Source: Pseudomonadota bacterium (GTDB lineage: Bacteria; Pseudomonadota; Alphaproteobacteria; Sphingomonadales; Sphingomonadaceae). From it: 64,000 nt of DNA. Under the pieces are notes generated by a model. The model was not told where the DNA came from, searched no databases, and was given only the letters and a program-made list of their open reading frames with translations. This document shows positions 1 to 8,283 of this stretch, one piece after another. The DNA is taken from positions 1 through 64,000 of the forward strand of contig JAEXFD010000027.1 of assembly GCA_023400405.1 (NCBI GenBank). Reading direction: 5' to 3'. Each line of letters starts with the position of its first letter. Position 1 is the stretch's first letter. The position numbers were made by a program, and so were the translations under genes.

Positions 1-768
1 GAGTTTCGCGGCCGAAGCCGTCTTGAGGCCGGGCGCCTCGCGCTCGGTCGGCGCCGGTGCGGCGGCCCGCGGCGCTACCGCGGGGGCGAGCGCGATCGCA
101 ACGGTCGTCTCGACCTGCGCCGGAGGCGCTGTGGGGTCGGGCGCGGTGGCCTGGGGTGCCGGAACCGGCGACTCCTTTTCCACGCGCGCGCGGATCGGGC
201 GGGCCTCGCGCCGTGCCGGGGTGTCGGGCTTGCTATCGACGGCAGGCGGAACGATCGCTGCTTGCTGGTCTTCGACGGGCCCGGGCGCGACTGCGGCGCC
301 CGGCTGCGTCGCCGGTTGGACGCGCTGGGGCTTGCCCGGCTTCGCGACCGGCCTCGGGTCTTCGGGCGCCGCGGAGGGTTCGGGTTCCGGCAACGCTTCG
401 CCCTTGGCTGCCACGGGTGCCGGAGAAGCCGACGCTCCAGTGTCGAGCGGAAGCTCTGCCGGGACGGCCGCGTCCGCAGTCAAGGCGCGCGCGGCTGGTG
501 CCGGCGGCGTCACCGATGCGGTGCCGAGCAACTGGTCGAGCGACGCAGGTGGACCCGCAGTCGCCGGCTTCGCATCTCCCGGCGACGGTGCCGCGGTTCC
601 GGCGAGCAGCGATGCCTTGTCGACGATCGCTGGCGCCCCTGCGGGCTGGCCGAGGCCCTGCGGCACACCGGTCATGCCGAGCAGCTCGGCAAAGCCGGTG
701 GCGGCGGCGCTGCCCGCGGCGAAGGGCGCGGCGGCGAGCGGAAATCCGAACGGGGAAGTGACTTGCAT
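1..768 (-). CDS. fliK: Flagellar hook-length control protein FliK, N-terminal part (cut by window edge)
   Basis: The reading frame from the ATG at 768 stays open to base 1, giving 256 residues of an incomplete protein. It begins MQVTSPFGFP and is very rich in Ala and Pro with scattered acidic residues, as in the disordered N-terminal half of FliK, the secreted ruler that switches the export gate from hook to filament substrates. The conserved C-terminal substrate-switch domain would lie to the left of the window. It follows flhA by 53 bases and has its own CCTATAAT box at 807-814. The call rests on composition and position after flhA, because the diagnostic domain is missing. Confidence 0.7.
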   Translation of the reverse strand, partial: MQVTSPFGFPLAAAPFAAGSAAATGFAELLGMTGVPQGLGQPAGAPAIVDKASLLAGTAAPSPGDAKPATAGPPASLDQLLGTASVTPPAPAARALTADAAVPAELPLDTGASASPAPVAAKGEALPEPEPSAAPEDPRPVAKPGKPQRVQPATQPGAAVAPGPVEDQQAAIVPPAVDSKPDTPARREARPIRARVEKESPVPAPQATAPDPTAPPAQVETTVAIALAPAVAPRAAAPAPTEREAPGLKTASAAKL

Positions 769-806
769 CCAGGCGCCTCTTGCGCGGGCCCAGGGCCCAT
801 CGGTTC

Positions 807-814
807 ATTATAGG
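807..814 (-). promoter_or_regulatory. CCTATAAT box upstream of fliK
   Basis: The minus strand reads CCTATAAT followed by GAA, 38 bases before the fliK start and 7 bases after the flhA stop codon. It is one of a dozen near-identical boxes before motility genes in this window. It looks like a -10 element; no matching -35 sequence is obvious by eye. Confidence 0.55.
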
Positions 815-821
815 AAGGAAA

Positions 822-2903
822 TCACCCGATCGTGCCGAGCGCGCGGATGCGGGCGCGGGGATGGATCTCGTTCTGCGAGAGCACCACCGTCGCCGGGCGG
901 ACCCGCTCGATGATCGAGCGCACGAACGGCCGGATCGAGGGGCTGGTGAGCAGGCAGGGGATCTCGCCATCCTGCGCCAGCCGATCATAGGTCTCGCGCA
1001 CCGCAAGGATGAAGCGCTGGAGCGAGGAGGGCGCCATGGCGAGCTGACGCTCGTCGCCGGCGCCGAGGATGCTTTCGGCGAACGCCTGATCCCAATCGGC
1101 CGACAGCGTGACCACCGGGATCGCCTCGCCGCGGACCTGCTGCGCGCTGATCTGGCGGGCGAGCCGGCCGCGGACATGTTCGGTCATCTGGGTGAGGTTG
1201 GCGGTCAGCGGCGCCGCCTCGGCGATCCCTTCGAGGATCGTCGGCACGTCGCGGATCGAAATGCCTTCCGAAAGCAGGTTCTGGAGGATGCGCTGCACGC
1301 TCGAGATCGACACCTTGGAGGGCACGATGTCCGCCACCAGCTTCTCGGTGTCGCGGTGCACTTCCGTGAGCAGCTTCTGCGTCTCGGTATAGGAGAGCAG
1401 ATCGGCGATATTCTCCTTCACCAGCTCGGTCAGGTGCGTGGTGATGATCGTGCCGCAATCGACCACGGTGAGGCCGCGGAAGCCGGCCTCGTCGCGCAGC
1501 TCGCGATCGATCCACAGCGCGGGCAGGCCGAACACCGGCTCCGTCGTCGCCTCGCCGGGCAGACCGGCCGGGCCGCCGCCCGGATTGATCAGCAGCAGCT
1601 TGTCGAGCTTGATCTCGCCGCGCGCCGCTTCGGTCTCCTTGATCGTGATGACATATTCGTTGGGCTTCAGCCCCATATTGTCGATGATCCGCACCGAGGG
1701 CAGCACGAAGCCGAATTCGGTCGCCATCTGGCGGCGCAGCGCACGGACCTGATCGTCGAGCCGCGGCTCGCGGGTCGCGTCGTTGATCATCGGCAGCAGG
1801 GCATAGCCGATCTCGATCCGCACCGCGTCGATCGCCAGCGTCTGGGAAATCGGCTGTTCCTGCACCGCCGCCTGGGCTTCCTCCTGCGCGGCGACGGCCT
1901 TTTCCAGCGCAGCCTTTTCCGCTGCGCGTTTCGACATCTTCCAGGCGATCCAGCCCGACAGCGCCGAGAAGGCGGCGAACGGGATGAAGGGCAGGCCGGG
2001 CATCAGCGCCAGCGCACCCATCAGGAACGAGACCATCCCGAACGCCTTGGGATAGCGACCGAGCTGATCGCCCAGCGCCGCGCCGGTCTTGCCTGTGACG
2101 CCACCCTTGGAGACGAGCAGGCCCGCCGCGATCGAAATGATCAGCGCCGGAATCTGGCTGACCAGCCCGTCGCCGGCGGTGAGAATGGTATAGGTGTGGA
2201 AGGCCTCGCTCAGCGGCACGCCGTGCGAGACGACGCCGATGGTGAGGCCGACGACGATGTTGACCGCGGTGATCAGCAGCCCGGCGACGGCATCGCCCTT
2301 CACGAATTTCGAGGCGCCGTCCATCGCGCCGTAAAATCCGCTTTCGGCCTCCACTTCGGCGCGCCGCGCCTTGGCCTGCGCCTCGTCGATCATGCCGGCG
2401 GAAAGATCGGCGTCGATCGCCATCTGCTTGCCGGGCATCGAATCGAGGCTGAACCGTGCGGCGACTTCGGCGATACGGCCGGCGCCCTTGGTGATCACCA
2501 CGAAGTTGATGACGATCAGGATGATGAAGATGGTGAGGCCGATGATCACCTCGCCGCCCATCAGGAACTCGCCGAACGCGCCGATCACCCCGCCGGCGGC
2601 GTCATGACCCTCATGGCCATGCGTGAGGATCAGCCGGGTCGAGGCGAGGTTGAGGCCGAGGCGCAGCATCGTCGCGATCAGCAGGATCGTCGGGAAGGCG
2701 CTGAGTTCGAGGGGCTTTTCGATGAACAGCGCGGTCATCAGGATCATCACCGAAACGGTGATGGATAGCGCCAGGCCGAGGTCGAGCATCCAGGCCGGCA
2801 TCGGCAGGATCAGCATCGCGATGATCGCGACCACGCCGCCCGCAAGCGCCATGTCGCGGTTCGCGCCGATGCGCTGGAGGAAATTGGCGATGACGGGCGG
2901 CAT
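822..2903 (-). CDS. flhA: Flagellar export gate protein FlhA
   Basis: FlhA is the large inner-membrane component of the flagellar type III export gate; its cytoplasmic nonamer ring docks chaperone-substrate complexes. The 693-residue product has a run of about eight hydrophobic segments in the first 330 residues. The family region LNLASTRLIL and the loop around RFSLDSMPGKQMAIDADL are followed by a soluble C-terminal half ending RALGTIG. A GTG at 2918 is also in frame, but the ATG at 2903 overlaps the stop codon of the 46-codon ORF as TGATG and is preferred. It is the last gene of the fliF-fliN-flbD unit. Length and sequence are normal for the family. Confidence 0.96.
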   Translation of the reverse strand: MPPVIANFLQRIGANRDMALAGGVVAIIAMLILPMPAWMLDLGLALSITVSVMILMTALFIEKPLELSAFPTILLIATMLRLGLNLASTRLILTHGHEGHDAAGGVIGAFGEFLMGGEVIIGLTIFIILIVINFVVITKGAGRIAEVAARFSLDSMPGKQMAIDADLSAGMIDEAQAKARRAEVEAESGFYGAMDGASKFVKGDAVAGLLITAVNIVVGLTIGVVSHGVPLSEAFHTYTILTAGDGLVSQIPALIISIAAGLLVSKGGVTGKTGAALGDQLGRYPKAFGMVSFLMGALALMPGLPFIPFAAFSALSGWIAWKMSKRAAEKAALEKAVAAQEEAQAAVQEQPISQTLAIDAVRIEIGYALLPMINDATREPRLDDQVRALRRQMATEFGFVLPSVRIIDNMGLKPNEYVITIKETEAARGEIKLDKLLLINPGGGPAGLPGEATTEPVFGLPALWIDRELRDEAGFRGLTVVDCGTIITTHLTELVKENIADLLSYTETQKLLTEVHRDTEKLVADIVPSKVSISSVQRILQNLLSEGISIRDVPTILEGIAEAAPLTANLTQMTEHVRGRLARQISAQQVRGEAIPVVTLSADWDQAFAESILGAGDERQLAMAPSSLQRFILAVRETYDRLAQDGEIPCLLTSPSIRPFVRSIIERVRPATVVLSQNEIHPRARIRALGTIG

Positions 2904-3043
2904 CAGGCGCGGGTCCACAGTGCCTTGGCGGCCGGACCGGGGGCCTGGCCGAGCCTGAAACGCGGGCGCGAATCACCGGGGTTCGCAGCGGGCGGCGACG
3001 GAACGCGCAGGCGATCCAGCGCGTAGAGCGGAGCGGGGGTCAT
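2903..3043 (-). CDS. Hypothetical 46-residue protein between flbD and flhA
   Basis: I do not recognise this ORF. It starts with an ATG at 3043 that overlaps the flbD stop codon (ATGA) and ends with a TGA that overlaps the likely flhA ATG (TGATG). The gap between the two flagellar genes is therefore fully bridged by a frame coupled at both ends. The product is basic and Pro/Ala/Arg-rich, begins MTPAPLYALDRLR and ends KALWTRA, with no signal peptide or membrane segment. It could be a small flagellar protein, or a translated linker whose value is to couple FlbD and FlhA synthesis. The double stop/start overlap is the only support. Confidence 0.45.
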   Translation of the reverse strand: MTPAPLYALDRLRVPSPPAANPGDSRPRFRLGQAPGPAAKALWTRA

Positions 3044-4374
3044 GCCGCGGGCGGGACGGCGATGCCGCCTTCGATGAAGGCGCGCAGCTTGTTGCGCATC
3101 GTTCGCACCGAGATGCCGAGGATGTTCGAAGCCGAGGTGCGGTTGCCGTGGCAGCGCTCGAGCGTCTGGAGGATCAGCTCGCGCTCGACTTCCTCGACCG
3201 TGCGGCCGACCAGCCCCTCCACTTCGAAGCGGGCGGGATCGGGCTCGACCAGATCGAGCAGCGGCGCGCCGTCCGCCCGGGTCAGGTCCTGCGGGGCGAT
3301 CTCCTCGCCTTGGGCGAGGAGCGCCGCGCGGTGGATGCAGTCTTCGAGCTCGCGGATATTGCCGGGCCAGGGATAGGCGCGCAGCAGGGCGAGGGCGTCG
3401 GGCGAAAGTGCGCGCGGGACGATGCCGTCCGTCTCGGCGAAGCGCTCGGCGAAATGGCCGGCGAGCGTCGCGATGTCGTCGCCGCGCTCGCGCAGCGGCG
3501 GCACTTCGATGCGGACGAGGCCGAGCCGGACGAGCAGGTCCTCGCGAAAGGCGCCCGCGGCGACCGCGAGTTCGAGGTCGAGGCTGGTCGAGGCGATCAG
3601 CCGCGCGTGGAAGGCCACCGTCTCCGTGCCGCCGATACGGGTGAAGCGCTGCTCGATGATCGCGGCGAGGAGGCGGGCCTGGGTGGCGGGCGGCAGGGCG
3701 CCGACTTCGCGCAGGAAGATGCTCCCCGCGCCGGCGCTCTCCAGCCGCCCGATGCGGCGCGCGGCGGCGCCGGCAAAGGCGCCGGCCTCATGGCCGAACA
3801 GCTCGGAATCGAGCACGTCGCCCGGCACGCCGGCACATTCCACGGTGACCATTCGCGCGTCGCGACCAGAGGACTCGTGGATCACCCGCGCCATCATTTC
3901 CTTGCCGCTGCCCTTTTCGCCGGTGACGAGCACGGGCGCACCGCTCGGCGCGACGGCGGCGGCGAGCGCGAGCGCGCGTTCGAGCGCGGGGTGGCCGCCG
4001 ATCCGCATCGTCGCCTTGCGCTCGACCACCGACGCGATCGCCGCGGCGATCAGCTCGCGCTGGGGGGGCAGGGGGACATAGTCGCGCGCGCCAGCGCGGA
4101 TCGCCGCCACTGCGCGCTCGGCCGGCGCATCGATCCCGCAGGCGAGCACCGGCACCGAGAAGCGTTCGGCCCGCAAATCGCGCAGGAAGCCGGCGACATC
4201 GGCCCAGACGTCGATCATCGCGAGATCCGCGCTGTGGCGGCGCATCGCGTCAAGTGCCTCGGCGGGGCCGTCGGCCATCGTCACTTCGGCGCCCGCATCG
4301 CGCGCGAGCTCGGCGGCACGCCGGAACTCGCTGCCCGGCGCGCCGATCAGCAGCATGTGGATCGGACCGGCCAT
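3040..4374 (-). CDS. flbD: FlbD-type flagellar regulator with a degenerate AAA+ domain
   Basis: The 444-residue protein has the FlbD architecture. It carries a receiver-like N-terminus (about 5-115) with the FlbD-like stretch GARDYVPLPPQRELIAA, a central sigma-54-interaction AAA+ domain (about 125-350) and a C-terminal HTH (NILGISVRTMRNKL). In Caulobacter FlbD activates late sigma-54 flagellar promoters and represses fliF. Walker A is near normal (GEKGSGKE). Walker B reads FLREVG instead of FLDEIG, and the sigma-54-contact loop reads GAFAGA instead of GAFTGA. Both changes affect residues needed for ATP hydrolysis or sigma-54 contact, so it may bind DNA without activating sigma-54. It starts at ATG 4374, overlapping the fliN stop codon. 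Confidence 0.88.
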   Translation of the reverse strand: MAGPIHMLLIGAPGSEFRRAAELARDAGAEVTMADGPAEALDAMRRHSADLAMIDVWADVAGFLRDLRAERFSVPVLACGIDAPAERAVAAIRAGARDYVPLPPQRELIAAAIASVVERKATMRIGGHPALERALALAAAVAPSGAPVLVTGEKGSGKEMMARVIHESSGRDARMVTVECAGVPGDVLDSELFGHEAGAFAGAAARRIGRLESAGAGSIFLREVGALPPATQARLLAAIIEQRFTRIGGTETVAFHARLIASTSLDLELAVAAGAFREDLLVRLGLVRIEVPPLRERGDDIATLAGHFAERFAETDGIVPRALSPDALALLRAYPWPGNIRELEDCIHRAALLAQGEEIAPQDLTRADGAPLLDLVEPDPARFEVEGLVGRTVEEVERELILQTLERCHGNRTSASNILGISVRTMRNKLRAFIEGGIAVPPAA

Positions 4375-4727
4375 CAATGTTCGGTCCGCACGATTTCGGT
4401 GAGCGTCACGCCCAGCGCATTGTCGATCAGCACGACCTCGCCGCGAGCGATCAGGCGATCGTTGACGAAGATATCGACCGGCTCGCCGACGCGCCGGTCG
4501 AGCTCGACCACCGTGCCGGAAGCGAGGTGGAGCAGGTCGCCGATCGGCATCCTGGCGCGGCCGAGCACGGCCTGGACCTTCACCGGCACGTCATGCACGG
4601 CTTCGAGCCCTTCCGAGGCGCCATGGGGCAGCTCGCCGCCGGCCAGCGTCTCGAAATCCTCGAACACCGGCGCCGGCTGTTCGGGCACGGGGTCGCTGGG
4701 GATGATGTCTTGCGGGTCGATCGTCAT
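4374..4727 (-). CDS. fliN: Flagellar motor switch protein FliN (operon copy 1)
   Basis: FliN forms the lower C-ring with FliM and takes part in direction switching and cargo docking. The 117-residue product has a variable acidic/Pro-rich N-terminus and a C-terminal SpoA domain from about residue 45, with the typical pattern VPVKVQAVLGRARMPIGDLL followed by VDIFVNDRLIARGEV. The ATG at 4727 is preferred over the one at 4745, which overlaps fliF, because AGGAACGAAG lies just upstream. It sits between fliF and flbD, as in Caulobacter. A second, shorter FliN is encoded at 18858-19094. Confidence 0.92.
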   Translation of the reverse strand: MTIDPQDIIPSDPVPEQPAPVFEDFETLAGGELPHGASEGLEAVHDVPVKVQAVLGRARMPIGDLLHLASGTVVELDRRVGEPVDIFVNDRLIARGEVVLIDNALGVTLTEIVRTEH

Positions 4728-4737
4728 GGCTTCGTTC

Positions 4738-6342
4738 CTATGCATTCATCCACTGGCGGATCACCGAGGCGGCCTCGGGCGGGCTCTGCGAGATCGCATC
4801 GCCGATGCGCTTGAGCGCGGACAGTTTGATGCGGCCGTCGACCTGGGCGAGCGCGATCTCGTGATCGAGTTGCGGCACGTCCGAACCGGCACGCGCCTCG
4901 AGCGCCTGGATCGCCTCCGGATCGCCGTCGGCGGCACGTTCGGTGAGTGCGATCATCTCGGGCGAATGGGCGTCGAGCGGAATCGGCCCGGCCACCGCCG
5001 CTTCCGGATCGTGGCGCGGCTTGAGCATCCGCAGCGCCACCAGCCCGACCACGCCGATCACGACGAGCTGGAGCAGGCTCCAGATCCGATCGAGCGGCAG
5101 CGCGGAAAGGAAGCTGCTGCTCTTGTCGGCCAGGGCGGGGTCGGGGCTGAACTTCATGCTCTCGACGACCACGCTGTCGCCGCGCTGAGTGTCGGCGCCG
5201 ACGGCATTCTCGACCAGGCGCTGGAGCCGCTGGATCTGGTCGGCCGGCAGGCCCTTGTCGCCGCCATCGACCATCACTGCGACCGACAGCCGCGTGACCT
5301 TGCCCGGCGCGCGCAGCGTCACCGTCTTGGTCGAGCTGTTCTCGTAGCTGGTGTCCTCGCTGGTCTGGTTGCTGGCCGATTGGCGCGAGGCGCCGGCCCC
5401 CGGTGCGCCCTGGGGCTGGTTGCCGGGCAGCTGGTTGCCGACCGAGGCCGTCTGGGGCGAGGCATCGGCTTCCTTGTTCTGGTCGCCGGTCTCCACGCTC
5501 ACCTGGCGCGAGATCACCTGCTTGTCGGGATCGAAGACGGTCGCTTCCTCGCGCGTCTGGTCGCGATCGATCTGGGCGGAGACTTCGGCGCGGACCTTGC
5601 CCTGGCCGACGATCGGCTCGAGCAGCGATTCGATCTCGTCGCGCAGCTTGCCCTCGACCGCGTGCTGGCGTTCGTCGGCATCCCCGGCCCCGGCGGTGCT
5701 GGGATCGCCGGCGCGGGCGAGCAACGCCCCGGTCTGATCGACCACCGACACCGAGTCCGGGGAAAGTTCGGGCACCGAGGATGAGACGAGATAGCGGATC
5801 GCCGAGATCGTCTCGGACGAGATCCGCCCCTTGGTCTTCACGGTCACCGCCGCGGTCGCCTTGCGGGTCTCGCTGTCGAACATCGCGCGTTCGGGCATGA
5901 CGATATGGACTCGCGCGGAGCTGATGTCCTGGATGGTCTGGATCGACTTGGCGAGCTCGCCTTCGATCGCGCGCGTCTCGTTGAGCTTGGCGCGGCTGGC
6001 CGAGACGCCGAACGGCTGTTCCTGGTCGAGCACGTCATAGCCGATCTTGCCCGAGAGCTTCTCGCCGGCGAGGCTCATCCGCAGCTCGGCGAGCTTGTCC
6101 TGTGGCGCCATGATCGACGTACCGTCGGCCGAGAGCTGGTACTCGACGTTCTGCGCCTTGAGCTTTTCGGTGATCGCCGCCGCCGCGGAGGGATCGAGAT
6201 CGGTGAACAGGAAGCCCATCGTCGATGTCGAGCCGCGGGTCGCGACGAAGGCGAGCGCGGCGAACAGTGCCAGCGCGACTCCGCCCATCAGCATCAGCCG
6301 CTTCGGCCCCAATTGGCCGAACAGGTTCTTGATCGCTTCCAA
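4738..6342 (-). CDS. fliF: Flagellar MS-ring protein FliF
   Basis: FliF builds the inner-membrane MS ring on which the rotor and export apparatus assemble. The 534-residue product has an N-terminal membrane helix (about 15-34), periplasmic ring-building motifs (for example the region around EGELAKSIQTIQDISSARVH), a Ser/Gln/Asn-rich middle, a second membrane helix near 435-455 and a cytoplasmic C-terminal FliG-binding tail ending IRQWMNA. The start appears to be TTG at 6342, behind GGGGCGAGC. It is the first gene of the fliF-fliN-flbD-flhA unit and has a CCTATAAT box and an FlbD-site-like palindrome upstream. Confidence 0.95.
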   Translation of the reverse strand: MEAIKNLFGQLGPKRLMLMGGVALALFAALAFVATRGSTSTMGFLFTDLDPSAAAAITEKLKAQNVEYQLSADGTSIMAPQDKLAELRMSLAGEKLSGKIGYDVLDQEQPFGVSASRAKLNETRAIEGELAKSIQTIQDISSARVHIVMPERAMFDSETRKATAAVTVKTKGRISSETISAIRYLVSSSVPELSPDSVSVVDQTGALLARAGDPSTAGAGDADERQHAVEGKLRDEIESLLEPIVGQGKVRAEVSAQIDRDQTREEATVFDPDKQVISRQVSVETGDQNKEADASPQTASVGNQLPGNQPQGAPGAGASRQSASNQTSEDTSYENSSTKTVTLRAPGKVTRLSVAVMVDGGDKGLPADQIQRLQRLVENAVGADTQRGDSVVVESMKFSPDPALADKSSSFLSALPLDRIWSLLQLVVIGVVGLVALRMLKPRHDPEAAVAGPIPLDAHSPEMIALTERAADGDPEAIQALEARAGSDVPQLDHEIALAQVDGRIKLSALKRIGDAISQSPPEAASVIRQWMNA

Positions 6343-6389
6343 GCTCGCCCCGTCAGTTGGACCGGGCGGCGACGCCGCCCCTTTCCTTC

Positions 6390-6397
6390 ATTATAGG
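6390..6397 (-). promoter_or_regulatory. CCTATAAT box upstream of fliF
   Basis: The minus strand reads TCCTATAATGAA, 48 bases before the fliF start and downstream of the fliH stop codon. The same 12 bases occur before fliK (807) and before the PilZ gene (21007). A palindrome at 6409-6423 covers the place where a -35 element would lie. Confidence 0.6.
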
Positions 6398-6408
6398 AGC
6401 AGGAGAGG

Positions 6409-6423
6409 CGGCAGCTTCTGCCG
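6409..6423. promoter_or_regulatory. Palindrome resembling an FlbD (ftr) site in the fliF promoter
   Basis: The sequence CGGCAG-CTT-CTGCCG is a perfect 6-bp inverted repeat with a 3-base spacer, about 20 bases upstream of the fliF CCTATAAT box. Caulobacter ftr sites are palindromes of this general form, and FlbD represses fliF there through such a site. Its position over a -35 region fits repression. It also lies just outside the fliH 3' end, so a terminator role is possible. Confidence 0.45.
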
Positions 6424-6438
6424 GGGGGAATTTTTTGC

Positions 6439-7158
6439 CTAGTGGAGGTGTTCGGCCGCGGCGTGCGGCGCCGGAGCCACCGCGTCGGTCGGGCCGATCG
6501 CCGGCGCGGGCGACGGCAGCAGCATCTCCAGCTCGGCAACGATGGCGCGACGGCGCGCCGCCGCGTCGAGCGCAAGGCCGCCTTCCTCCCATCCGATCTG
6601 GGCGTCGCCGACCGCCAATTCGGGATCGGCGACCACGACGAGGTTAAGCTTGCGCCGGTCGCGCGACTGGCGTTCGGCGATTCGCGCCTCGACGGCATCG
6701 ACCAGTTCGGGATGCACGCGGACCTGCAACTCGGTTCCCCGCGCGACTTGGGCGAGCACGCGTCCGATTGCCGCGTCGATCGTATCCGCCGGCGCGATAG
6801 TGATCGCGCGACCGGCGATCATGTCAGCCGCGGCGAGGGCAACCTCGGTCGCCTCGCCACTGAGGCGATCGGAGATTTCAGTGAACTGCGCATCGATCAC
6901 TTCGACGCCCGCATGCAGCGCGTCCACTGCGCTGAGCAGCGCGACCTCGCGCTCGGCCCGCGCCTGGGACAGCCCGGCCTCGAAGCCCTGCGCGCGGGCG
7001 AGCGCCAGCTGAGCGCCATGCTCGGCCTTGAGCGCGTCGAGTTCGGCGCGCAGCGTCGAGACCTCCAAGGCAAGGTCGGGCCCCATCGCCGAGACCTTGG
7101 TCGCGGGCGCCGTGAAGATCCGGTCGAAGCCGAAGCGCTGGGCGGAATGCGCGGTCAT
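6439..7158 (-). CDS. fliH: Flagellar export ATPase regulator FliH
   Basis: FliH tethers the export ATPase FliI to the C-ring. The 239-residue product has the FliH pattern: a helical, Ala/Glu-rich middle with a GFEAGLSQARAERE segment, then a C-terminal domain with IAPADTIDAAIGRVL and LVVVADPELAVGDAQI, matching the FliH/YscL/V-ATPase subunit E fold. It begins at ATG 7158, two bases after the fliG stop codon. An upstream in-frame start at 7266 would lie inside fliG and is rejected. fliI is not in the window. Confidence 0.85.
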   Translation of the reverse strand: MTAHSAQRFGFDRIFTAPATKVSAMGPDLALEVSTLRAELDALKAEHGAQLALARAQGFEAGLSQARAEREVALLSAVDALHAGVEVIDAQFTEISDRLSGEATEVALAAADMIAGRAITIAPADTIDAAIGRVLAQVARGTELQVRVHPELVDAVEARIAERQSRDRRKLNLVVVADPELAVGDAQIGWEEGGLALDAAARRRAIVAELEMLLPSPAPAIGPTDAVAPAPHAAAEHLH

Positions 7159-7160
7159 CG

Positions 7161-8195
7161 TCAGATAATCATCGCATCGTCGCTCTTCGGATCGACGAGC
7201 ATGATTTCGCCGCGATCGGCGAGTTCCTTGGCCAGCCGCACCAGTGCCGTCTGCGCCTCTTCGCAATCGCGCGCGCGCACCGGGCCCATGCCGGCCATGT
7301 CCTCGCGCAGCAGCTTGGCGGCGCGCTCGGTCATCGCGCCGAAGAACATGCTCTTGAGCTGCTCCGGCGCGCCCTTGAGCGCCAGCGCCATCTGGCGCTT
7401 GTCGGCGCCGCGGACGATCGCGGCGATTGCAGTGGGCAGCAGATTGGCGAGGTCCTCGAAGGTGAACATCAGCGCGCGGATCCGTTCCGCGCTTTCCGGC
7501 GCGCGCGCGTCGAGCGCGGTCAGCATCGCTTCTTCGGTCGAGCGATCGAGCGAATTGAACAGCTCGGCCATCGCCTCATGCGGATCGCGCTTCTGCGAGC
7601 GCGACAAATTGGTCATGAACTCGCTCTTCAGCGTCGCCTCGACCTGGTTGATCACGTCCTTCTGCACCGTCTCCATGCGCAGCATGCGCATGATCACATC
7701 GACCGAGAATTCGCGCGGCAGCTCGGAGAGTACGCGCGCGGCATGGTCGGGCCGCAGCTTGGAAAGGATCACCGCGACCGTCTGCGGATATTCGTGCTTG
7801 AGCGCGCCGGCGAGCAGGGTCTCGCTGACGTTGGAGAGCTTGTCCCACATCGTGCGGCCCGACGGCCCACGAATGTCTTCCATGATCTCCTTCACCTTGT
7901 CGTTCGGCAGGATGCCGGCGAGCAGGCGTTCGGTCGTCTCGTAGCTGCCGTGCAGCGTCGCCATCGAGGCGACTTCGCCGGTGAACTGGACGAGAAGGTG
8001 CTCGACCACCGGCGCCGGCACGCGGCCGAGCCCGGCGATGGTCGAGGACAATTCCTTCACTTCGTCCGCCGAAAGCTGGGCCCAGATCGGTGCGCCATGT
8101 TCCTTGCCCAGCGCCAGCATCAGCGCGGCGGCGCGCTGGGCGCCGCTGAACTTCTTGAGTTCGGGCGGTTCGGCGATCGGCGCCATCAGGCTCAT
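7161..8195 (-). CDS. fliG: Flagellar motor switch protein FliG
   Basis: FliG is the rotor protein that contacts the stator and couples ion flow to torque. The 344-residue product shows N-terminal SGAQRAAALMLALG, middle-domain repeats (LPNDKVKEIMEDIRGPSGRTMWDKLSN) and a C-terminal motor domain with the torque helix SAERIRALMFTFEDLANL. The ATG at 8195 is chosen over 8219 because GAGGG lies six bases before it. It heads a fliG-fliH unit upstream of fliF, unlike the common fliF-fliG-fliH order. Confidence 0.95.
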   Translation of the reverse strand: MSLMAPIAEPPELKKFSGAQRAAALMLALGKEHGAPIWAQLSADEVKELSSTIAGLGRVPAPVVEHLLVQFTGEVASMATLHGSYETTERLLAGILPNDKVKEIMEDIRGPSGRTMWDKLSNVSETLLAGALKHEYPQTVAVILSKLRPDHAARVLSELPREFSVDVIMRMLRMETVQKDVINQVEATLKSEFMTNLSRSQKRDPHEAMAELFNSLDRSTEEAMLTALDARAPESAERIRALMFTFEDLANLLPTAIAAIVRGADKRQMALALKGAPEQLKSMFFGAMTERAAKLLREDMAGMGPVRARDCEEAQTALVRLAKELADRGEIMLVDPKSDDAMII

Positions 8196-8248
8196 TCGGT
8201 TCCCTCGCGAAAAATGCACGCCCGCATGAGGGCGAGTGCCGCTTTCCT

Positions 8249-8259
8249 CCTATTATAGG
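8249..8259. promoter_or_regulatory. Overlapping divergent CCTATAAT boxes (fliG / flaEY-like)
   Basis: The 11-base near-palindrome CCTATTATAGG reads CCTATAAT on the minus strand (8252-8259, 57 bases before fliG) and CCTATTAT on the plus strand (8249-8256, 28 bases before the flaEY-like gene). One element could serve both directions, with polymerase binding mutually exclusive. Confidence 0.5.
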
Positions 8260-8283
8260 TCGAGGAGGCGAAGCGCGGACGCG

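Noticed and set aside
780..2768. Long plus-strand ORF opposite flhA
   Set aside because: It is antisense to a certain FlhA, has Arg/Asp/His-rich composition typical of the antisense frame of GC-rich genes, and no family features.
3148..5784. 878-codon plus-strand ORF opposite flbD, fliN and fliF
   Set aside because: Shadow frame of three real genes; no motif, and composition follows the opposite strand's codon use.
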